Assembly: GCA_964360605.1 (NCBI GenBank)
Contig: CAYHXN010000003.1
Location: 1-53,582, forward strand
Length of the DNA: 53,582 nucleotides
DNA from: CAYHXN01 sp964360605
GTDB lineage: Bacteria > Patescibacteriota > Minisyncoccia > UBA6257 > WO2-44-18
Reading direction: 5' to 3'
The notes beneath the pieces were generated by a model that saw only the letters and a list, made by a program, of their open reading frames with translations, searched no databases and was not told the DNA's origin. Made by a program: the position numbers and the translations under genes. Positions 49,408 to 53,582 of the stretch are shown here, piece after piece. The stretch's first letter is position 1, and each line of letters opens with the position of its first letter.

Positions 49408-49441
49408 AATCCCCCTCCGATGTCCATCGGAAGGGGATTTT
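49408..49441. terminator. Terminator after the acidic small protein
   Basis: CCCC(C)TCCGAT-GTCC-ATCGGA(A)GGGG with T runs on both flanks (minus-strand GATTTTTT after the hairpin). It lies directly after the stop of the 52-residue ORF. Confidence 0.8.
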
Positions 49442-49600
49442 TTACATTTCTTTTTCTGGTTTTTCTTCCTCCTCTTCACCGCCGATTTCCGCTCCCGCTT
49501 CTTCGTCTTCTTCGTCTTCATCGTCCTCTTCGGTTAATAAATCTTCTTCCGCGCTGATTAAGTCAGCTTCGGAATCGTGAACGTTTTCAAATTGTGACAT
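49442..49600 (-). CDS. Acidic small protein
   Basis: 52 residues, starting MSQFENVHDSEADLISAE, with a long Glu/Asp run (EEDLLTEEDDEDEEDEE) and a Glu-rich end (GGEEEEEKPEKEM), about half acidic residues. Too short for usual ORF cutoffs. Real gene status is supported by a perfect consensus promoter at 49687-49714 and a terminator immediately after the stop. Similar acidic tails occur in RNA polymerase delta-type proteins and DNA mimics, but no homology is claimed. A leader of about 80 nt precedes it, without a strong Shine-Dalgarno. Confidence 0.65.
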   Translation of the reverse strand: MSQFENVHDSEADLISAEEDLLTEEDDEDEEDEEAGAEIGGEEEEEKPEKEM

Positions 49601-49686
49601 AATCTTATAAGCACTAACGACCTTTGTTTAAGCTTTTATTTACGTATATGTAATTATGTAATTCGGTAATTTCACTATAGAAGAAA

Positions 49687-49714
49687 ATTATATTTATACA
49701 GACCATTCTGTCAA
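49687..49714 (-). promoter_or_regulatory. Perfect consensus promoter of the acidic small protein
   Basis: Minus-strand TTGACA (49714-49709), a 16-bp spacer and TATAAT (49692-49687); transcription start near 49680. The rest of the 49601-49760 spacer is AT-rich leader. Confidence 0.88.
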
Positions 49715-49760
49715 CCCCCTATAGAGTCTTGCTATACTAAACGAAGTGGGAATTGTTTCG

Positions 49761-50234
49761 TTACATACCGGCGGAATCCATCTTCCAACGATTTGCCGCG
49801 GTTATGGCCACCGCAAGGGCATCGCTGGCGTCGTCGTGTCCCTGTAAATTATTAATCTTGAGGAATTTCTTGACCATAAACGCCACCGCTTGTTTATCGG
49901 ACATTCCATAGCCAGTCAGGGCGGTCTTAATTTGTAACGGCGTATATTCAACTAGAGCAACGCCCACCTCCTTGGTTTTTAATAGAATAATTCCCCTTGA
50001 TTCCGCCACTGCCAACGCGGTTTTTTTATTTTTAGCGAAAAACAATTTTTCCACGGCCACTAAATCTGGCCGGAACTTTTTTAAGAGTTTGGCGTAGGAT
50101 TCCGCCATAGAAAGCATTTTATCCTTGCCGGAAATATCCAAAATTCCATAATCAACTAATTTTAGATCCGCTCCGTTTTCAATTGCGCCAAAACCGATTC
50201 TAGTTGTTCCGGGGTCAATGCCTAATATTTTCAT
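49761..50234 (-). CDS. ruvC: Holliday junction resolvase RuvC
   Basis: 157 residues, the usual length. Starts MKILGIDPGTTRIGFG with catalytic Asp7; the second acidic residue is in DLVAVEKLFFAKNK (about 61) and the last pair is GHDDASDALAVAI (about 137-141). QIKTALTGYGMSDKQAV is the DNA-binding signature. It cuts recombination junctions with RuvAB. Its ATG overlaps the yebC stop by one base (TAATG), so the two are co-translated. Confidence 0.95.
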   Translation of the reverse strand: MKILGIDPGTTRIGFGAIENGADLKLVDYGILDISGKDKMLSMAESYAKLLKKFRPDLVAVEKLFFAKNKKTALAVAESRGIILLKTKEVGVALVEYTPLQIKTALTGYGMSDKQAVAFMVKKFLKINNLQGHDDASDALAVAITAANRWKMDSAGM

Positions 50235-50758
50235 TAATTGCTATTAGTTATTACGTTTTGCACATCATCGCGTTCTTCCAAGGCGTTTACGAGGTTTTGC
50301 AGTTTTTGCTTTCCCTCTTCGGAAATCTGTTGCGGAAATTTCGCTTGCCATTTTCCGCCGGCTTTTTCAAAACTCCAGAGCACGCTTCCTTGCTCCGCTA
50401 TTTTCGCGTCGTTTTCGGAAAGTAAATGCTTTACCTCGGAAATTGTTCTATTGCGGCTGTCGGTAATGGCTTCAATAATCAGAGCCGAGCCCTCCGGACC
50501 GTAGGCCTCAATGGTTAATTCCTCAAGATTTTTATTTTCCGAAGCCTTACTAATAGCCCGTTCAATATTTTCCTGCGGAACTTTATTTTCCTTCGCCTTT
50601 TCAATAACAGAACGAAGTCGAGGATTAAAATCCGGATTTGGCCCAGAGCGGGCGGCGATAGAGACGGCGTTTAGGAGTTTGGAAAAAGTCGCGCCTCGTT
50701 TTTTATCCACTACGCCTTTTTTATGCTGTATTTGGCTCCATTTATTATGTCCGGACAT
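50234..50758 (-). CDS. yebC: YebC/PmpR-family protein (TACO1-like), short form
   Basis: 174 residues. MSGHNKWSQIQHKKGVVDKKRG and FSKLLNAVSIAARSG, then RSVIEKAKENKVPQENIERAI, EAYGPEGSALIIEAITDSRNRT and GSVLWSFEKAG match the YebC family, linked to transcription and, more recently, to translation of proline stretches. Family members are usually about 240 residues; the C-terminal 60 or so are missing or reduced here, with only a short domain-III-like end (LQNLVNALEERDDVQNVITN). The adjacency to ruvC is common in bacteria. Confidence 0.9.
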   Translation of the reverse strand: MSGHNKWSQIQHKKGVVDKKRGATFSKLLNAVSIAARSGPNPDFNPRLRSVIEKAKENKVPQENIERAISKASENKNLEELTIEAYGPEGSALIIEAITDSRNRTISEVKHLLSENDAKIAEQGSVLWSFEKAGGKWQAKFPQQISEEGKQKLQNLVNALEERDDVQNVITNSN

Positions 50759-50828
50759 ATTACAGCTTTTAGCTTATAGTTTTTAGCTTTTAGTTTCAAT
50801 GTAGGAAAAGATGTTGATTAAGCGCGGA

Positions 50829-50860
50829 AATAAAATCCCCTCCGATGTTTATCGAAGGGG
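50829..50860 (-). terminator. Terminator of the lipoprotein gene
   Basis: Minus-strand CCCCTTCGAT-AAAC-ATCGGAGGGG (one G-T pair) followed by ATTTTATTT. Confidence 0.85.
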
Positions 50861-50866
50861 AATTGC

Positions 50867-51274
50867 CTACCAAGGCCAAGATTTCTGGCGATCAAAGTGC
50901 TCGTTGTAGATTCGCCAGACATTTGACTGGGCGCCATTACGGTAAACATGGAGTTTACCATAGGTTGCCCCCACAACCCGATCTTTTTTCAGGGCCGTGA
51001 GCGAGACGGATATCTCGCTGCTCCATTCCGACCAATTACTTAGCCGGAGGGCCGTGCGCTGTCCTGGATTCAGTCTGGGCGTTTCTTCGCCGCCTTGACC
51101 GAAGGTGACCTGGCTTCCGTTCACGGAAATTTCCAGGTCATACTCGCTGAGATTGATGATTTCCAGCGAATAGTTCGGAGAAGAGCTAAAGATCGGAATA
51201 TTGGTATCCAATCCGATCAAGTGGCAGGCGGACAATCCGACCACTGCTAGCGCTAAGAACGCGAATTTGAACAT
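50867..51274 (-). CDS. Small lipoprotein, unknown
   Basis: 135 residues. Signal peptide FAFLALAVVGLSAC with lipobox LSAC, so a lipid-anchored exported protein. The mature domain has alternating strands (YSLEIINLSEYDLEISVNGSQVTF, RTALRLSNWSEWSSEISVSL, TYGKLHVYRNGAQSNVWRIYN), suggesting an Ig-like or C2-like sandwich. GC-richer codons than its neighbours. It has a perfect TTGACA-17-TATAAT promoter, GAGGTG as Shine-Dalgarno and its own terminator: a stand-alone cassette. Function unknown. Confidence 0.7.
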   Translation of the reverse strand: MFKFAFLALAVVGLSACHLIGLDTNIPIFSSSPNYSLEIINLSEYDLEISVNGSQVTFGQGGEETPRLNPGQRTALRLSNWSEWSSEISVSLTALKKDRVVGATYGKLHVYRNGAQSNVWRIYNEHFDRQKSWPW

Positions 51275-51298
51275 TTTTCACCTCAAAAATCTGTTTTA

Positions 51299-51327
51299 AT
51301 TATAGCACCAATCAAATAATTTGTCAA
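51299..51327 (-). promoter_or_regulatory. Perfect consensus promoter of the lipoprotein gene
   Basis: Minus-strand TTGACA (51327-51322), a 17-bp spacer and TATAAT (51304-51299). The predicted transcript starts near 51292, leaving an 18-nt leader containing GAGGTG. Confidence 0.92.
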
Positions 51328-51344
51328 TAGGAGGCAGTTCGCGC

Positions 51345-51373
51345 TTGATATTTTTAACCATCGGGATTACGAT
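51345..51373 (+). promoter_or_regulatory. Promoter of pilB
   Basis: TTGATA (51345-51350), a 17-bp spacer and TACGAT (51368-51373), ending 7 nt before ATG 51381, so leaderless transcription is predicted. Divergent from the lipoprotein promoter. Confidence 0.55.
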
Positions 51374-51380
51374 TTACATA

Positions 51381-53045
51381 ATGGCTCAAGAATCTTCAGA
51401 ATTGCTTCAAAAAATGAAGCGGGAAAGCGAAGAAAGGGAAGCGATGAGGAAGGCCTCCGTGTCCGGTTTAACCTATTTTGACGCCACCAAGACTCCGGTC
51501 CAAGCAGAATCATTAAAATTAGTTGATGAAAAAAAGGCGCGCCGGATTCAGGTCGCGCCTTTTCAATTAAAAGCGAAAAATTTGGCGATCGCCGTTTTTA
51601 ATCCCTCTGAAAAAAGTACTAAAGAATTTTTAAAAGCGTTGGAAGGCGAGGGCTATCAATTAAAAATTTATATTGCGTCATTAAGCTCTTTAGAGCAGGT
51701 TTGGCAAAACTTTAAATTTGTCTCCAAGCCTAGCGGCGCGATTACCGGCAAAGTCACTATTGAAAAAGAGCGATTCGGGGAATTATATAAAAAATTAACC
51801 AGTTTGCCGAAGGTTAAAAAAGAGATTGATAATTTTGACGTGAAGACTTTTTCTACTCCCCAGATCTTGGAAGTGGTGTTGGCCGGAGCAATGAGCAACC
51901 GGGCTTCCGACGTCCATTTTGAAGCGGAGGAAAAAAGCGTCCGCTTGCGTTATCGGGTAGACGGGCTTTTGCATGACGTGTCGCCGGATTTTTCCAAGCA
52001 AATTTATAGTTCGCTTTTGTCCCGGATAAAATTACTTTCGGATTTGAAGCTTAACGTTACCGACCAGCCTCAAGATGGCCGGTTCACGATTGGTTTGGAG
52101 GATAAGGAAATAGAGCTCCGCGTTTCCATTATTCCTTCAGAGTTCGGAGAGACTGTGGTGATACGTATTCTTGATCCGTCGGCGATTCAGTTAAAACTTT
52201 CTAATTTAGGATTGCGTTCTGATGATTTGGTAATTATTGAAGAAGAATTGAAGTCGCCAAATGGCATGATTTTAAATACCGGTCCAACCGGTTCGGGAAA
52301 AACCACCACTCTCTACGCCTTTTTACTTCATAAACGGACACCGGAAATAAAAATCATCACTGTGGAAGATCCGATTGAGTACCATTTAGAAGACATTGAA
52401 CAAACCCAGGTGAATCCGGAAGCGAAGTATACTTTTGCTTCTGGTTTACGATCTATTATGCGTCAAGATCCGGATATTATTTTAGTGGGTGAAATTCGCG
52501 ATGAAGAAACCGGCCAAATTGCCGTTCAAGCATCTTTAACTGGGCATTTGGTATTCTCCACCGTTCACGCCAATTCCGCGGCGGGAGCGATTCCGAGACT
52601 GTTAGATTTGAAAGTCAAGCCGGCGAGCATCGGTCCGGCTTTAAATTTGGTGATTGCCCAAAGATTAGTCCGGCGGCTTTGTGAAAATTGTAAAACTGTA
52701 AAAAAAGTTACGCCCGATATCAAAAAGAAAATTGAAAAGGCTTTAAAATCTCTTCCGCCGCGGGTCGATCGGAAGAATTATGAAAATATAAAATTTTATT
52801 CGGCAAAAGGATGCTCTAAATGCGGTAATTTAGGGTATAAGGGGCGCGTCGCTATTTTTGAACTGCTTAAGGCTGAAGAAAAAATAGAAGAATTAGTTTC
52901 CGCCAAAGTTACCGAAGCGGGAATTTATAAAGAAGCCATTAGGCAAGGGATGGTAACGATGCAACAGGATGGCATCTTAAAAGTTATTTCCGGTATTACC
53001 ACCTTTGAGGAGGTGGAAGGAGTAACCGGACCAATAAAGTGGTGA
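51381..53045 (+). CDS. pilB: Type IV pilus assembly ATPase PilB (GspE family)
   Basis: 554 residues from ATG 51381; a longer reading from 51321 has an unlikely start. The N-terminal MshE-like domain (KLVDEKKARRIQVAPF) leads to the ATPase with ASDVHFEAEEKSVRLRYRVDG, Walker A TGPTGSGKTTTLYAF (about 312-326), the Asp box TVEDPIEYHLEDIEQTQVN, Walker B DPDIILVGEIRDEET and the His box GHLVFSTVHANSA. A zinc-binding tetracysteine (CENC...CSKC, about 437-497) is present. Powers pilus extension. Its TGA stop is inside a hairpin. Confidence 0.94.
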   Translation: MAQESSELLQKMKRESEEREAMRKASVSGLTYFDATKTPVQAESLKLVDEKKARRIQVAPFQLKAKNLAIAVFNPSEKSTKEFLKALEGEGYQLKIYIASLSSLEQVWQNFKFVSKPSGAITGKVTIEKERFGELYKKLTSLPKVKKEIDNFDVKTFSTPQILEVVLAGAMSNRASDVHFEAEEKSVRLRYRVDGLLHDVSPDFSKQIYSSLLSRIKLLSDLKLNVTDQPQDGRFTIGLEDKEIELRVSIIPSEFGETVVIRILDPSAIQLKLSNLGLRSDDLVIIEEELKSPNGMILNTGPTGSGKTTTLYAFLLHKRTPEIKIITVEDPIEYHLEDIEQTQVNPEAKYTFASGLRSIMRQDPDIILVGEIRDEETGQIAVQASLTGHLVFSTVHANSAAGAIPRLLDLKVKPASIGPALNLVIAQRLVRRLCENCKTVKKVTPDIKKKIEKALKSLPPRVDRKNYENIKFYSAKGCSKCGNLGYKGRVAIFELLKAEEKIEELVSAKVTEAGIYKEAIRQGMVTMQQDGILKVISGITTFEEVEGVTGPIKW

Positions 53046-53057
53046 GCCTAGCTCACC
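53041..53057. terminator. Hairpin at the end of pilB and of the candidate 6S RNA
   Basis: GGTGAGC-CTA-GCTCACC contains the pilB TGA. On the minus strand it follows the RNA at 53066 and is followed by ACTTTATT, a weak T tract, so it may terminate that RNA. On the plus strand there is no T run. Confidence 0.55.
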
Positions 53058-53065
53058 CACAAGGG

Positions 53066-53222
53066 AGAAACCATTGATCTGTGGGCATATGTCTTCGGAG
53101 AAGGCATTATAATTCTTTTAATAAATTAAAAGAGGTTTGAAAATTTCCGAGGAGTAGTCCAGTCGGAACCAAACTATCCTAAGGTCTAAGAAAAGTTCTT
53201 TGCCCACAGGTCAATGATTTCT
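53066..53222 (-). ncRNA. ssrS: Candidate 6S RNA
   Basis: A consensus promoter places the transcription start at the A of 53222. The RNA's first 22 bases (53222-53201) pair with bases 53087-53066 (20 Watson-Crick pairs and 2 G-U), closing a 157-nt structure. Inside are an unpaired purine/T-rich strand, an apical stem GTTTG/CAAAC with TTCCGA/TCGGAA and GGA-GTAG-TCC, and a short hairpin TCTTTTAAT/ATTAAAAGA on the opposite side. This closing stem, central bubble and apical stem are the plan of 6S RNA, which binds RNA polymerase by mimicking an open promoter. No tmRNA, RNase P or SRP signature is present. Identity inferred from shape. Confidence 0.6.
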
Positions 53223-53228
53223 GCCTAC

Positions 53229-53257
53229 ATTCTAGCACATCTTATCTCACTTGTCAA
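53229..53257 (-). promoter_or_regulatory. Promoter of the candidate 6S RNA
   Basis: Minus-strand TTGACA (53257-53252), a 17-bp spacer and TAGAAT (53234-53229). The start 7 nt on (53222) is exactly the first base of the closing stem. Confidence 0.85.
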
Positions 53258-53273
53258 TGGTTCGCTGGTATTC

Positions 53274-53450
53274 ATGTTTTGGAAACAGCGTTGCCGACTT
53301 CCAGTCACCGCCGCGGGCGGGATCCCGCCTTATCTAATTACATATTAGTGGCGGGACGAGTCGGCACGCTTCTTATCTCGCCCCAATGCCATTCGTTAAA
53401 AATAAAACGAATGGGCCGAGCCATTGGGGCTCCGATACGTTCCAAAACAT
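53274..53450. other. Nested inverted repeats forming a branched structure
   Basis: Outer arms ATGTTTTGGAA (53274-53284) and TTCCAAAACAT (53440-53450). Inside, stem TGCCGACT/AGTCGGCA (53292-53299, 53359-53366) encloses the REP-like copy 3, and stem CCCCAATG/CATTGGGG (53381-53429) encloses CCATTCGTT/AACGAATGG. All pairings are exact. A three-way junction as RNA; no ORF. Confidence 0.55.
53306..53357 (+). repeat. REP-like dispersed repeat, copy 3
   Basis: CACCGCCGCGGGCGGGATCC then CGCCTT, a variable AT-rich centre and GTGGCGGGA, sharing the core and end with copies 1 and 2 but with a changed left end. Confidence 0.7.
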
Positions 53451-53500
53451 AAACACCAACTCACTTTATTATTAAAAGAGCGTAAAATTTTTTTATTTGT

Positions 53501-53506
53501 TAGAAT
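53501..53506 (+). promoter_or_regulatory. Extended -10 box of the last gene
   Basis: TGT-TAGAAT (TAGAAT at 53501-53506), 8 nt before ATG 53515; predicts a leaderless transcript. Confidence 0.55.
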
Positions 53507-53514
53507 ATAAGTAA

Positions 53515-53582
53515 ATGGAAGATAAAGTTGTCAAAAATAATAACCAGGAAGTAACTGTTGATTTTGTTTTAAGGCCAAAGAG
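53515..53582 (+). CDS. Start of a gene, possibly ruvB, cut by the window edge
   Basis: 22 complete codons: MEDKVVKNNNQEVTVDFV then LRPK. The V-x-F-x-LRPK pattern resembles the N-terminus of RuvB (LRPKxLxEYIGQ), and ruvC is in the same region. The fragment ends before the diagnostic residues, so this is a suggestion only. The -10 box places the transcript start at the ATG. Confidence 0.4.
   Translation, partial: MEDKVVKNNNQEVTVDFVLRPK

Noticed and set aside
1..53582. CRISPR array, transposase or phage integrase
   Set aside because: No regular direct-repeat/spacer pattern and no such protein motifs were found on either strand.

Overview
The window looks like a chromosomal segment of a Patescibacteria (Candidate Phyla Radiation) bacterium, most likely Parcubacteria-like. 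The signs are compact genes with many 1-20 nt overlaps, a moderate-to-low GC background, a large set of secreted proteins with no recognisable family, a VirB4/PrgI/VirB6-type secretion locus typical of that group, and a type IV pilus ATPase. TGA is used as an ordinary stop (thrL, pgsA, pilB), so this is not an SR1/Gracilibacteria UGA-glycine code. A run of exactly 100 Ns (46898-46997) shows it is a scaffold from a draft assembly.

Layout. 1-4003 (minus): a threonine-branch operon, thrA (aspartokinase/homoserine dehydrogenase), an unknown ORF and asd. It is preceded by what reads as a complete threonine attenuator: a 15-residue leader peptide with five consecutive Thr codons, pairing regions and a terminator. 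4044-12133: a small zinc-binding protein, then tyrS, a pgsA-like gene, clpP, tig, hppA and nusA. 8091-15532 also carries three related exported HExxH (metallopeptidase-like) proteins, a GC-rich orphan gene, and a cluster of two canonical parS sites plus five parS-like palindromes around and inside a yraN-like gene. 16018-21882 holds tRNA-Lys, tRNA-Arg and tRNA-Pro, a 1078-residue cysteine-rich surface protein with Kazal-like and LamG-like domains, and cca. 21944-25732: a PD-(D/E)XK homing-type nuclease next to tRNA-Pro and several orphan genes. 25790-29585: an M23/LysM peptidase, a UvrD/PcrA helicase carrying in-frame palindromic repeats, and rsmA.

29607-42536 (plus): a long type IV secretion-like operon. 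It has an exported repertoire, a VirB6/TrbL-like polytopic protein, PrgI, a VirB4 split into two ORFs and a VirB2-like pilin-domain protein, followed by two coiled-coil genes. 42547-46897 is the classic origin block: rpmH-rnpA-yidC-jag divergent from dnaA-dnaN, with a DnaA box in the spacer. The parS cluster lies about 30 kb away, as expected for an origin-proximal centromere. 46998-53582: a PBP1A-type enzyme cut by the gap, an acidic small protein, ruvC-yebC, a lipoprotein, pilB, a candidate 6S RNA with its own consensus promoter, and the first codons of what may be ruvB.

Two gene-expression styles recur. Many housekeeping genes (thrL, tyrS, tig, the secretion operon, dnaA, pilB, the last gene) have a -10 box about 7 nt before the start codon, which predicts leaderless or nearly leaderless mRNA. 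The accessory genes have near-perfect TTGACA-16/17-TATAAT promoters, leaders of about 25-100 nt, clear Shine-Dalgarno sequences and strong terminators. No CRISPR array, transposase or rRNA gene was seen. All family assignments come from reading motifs, not from database searches.
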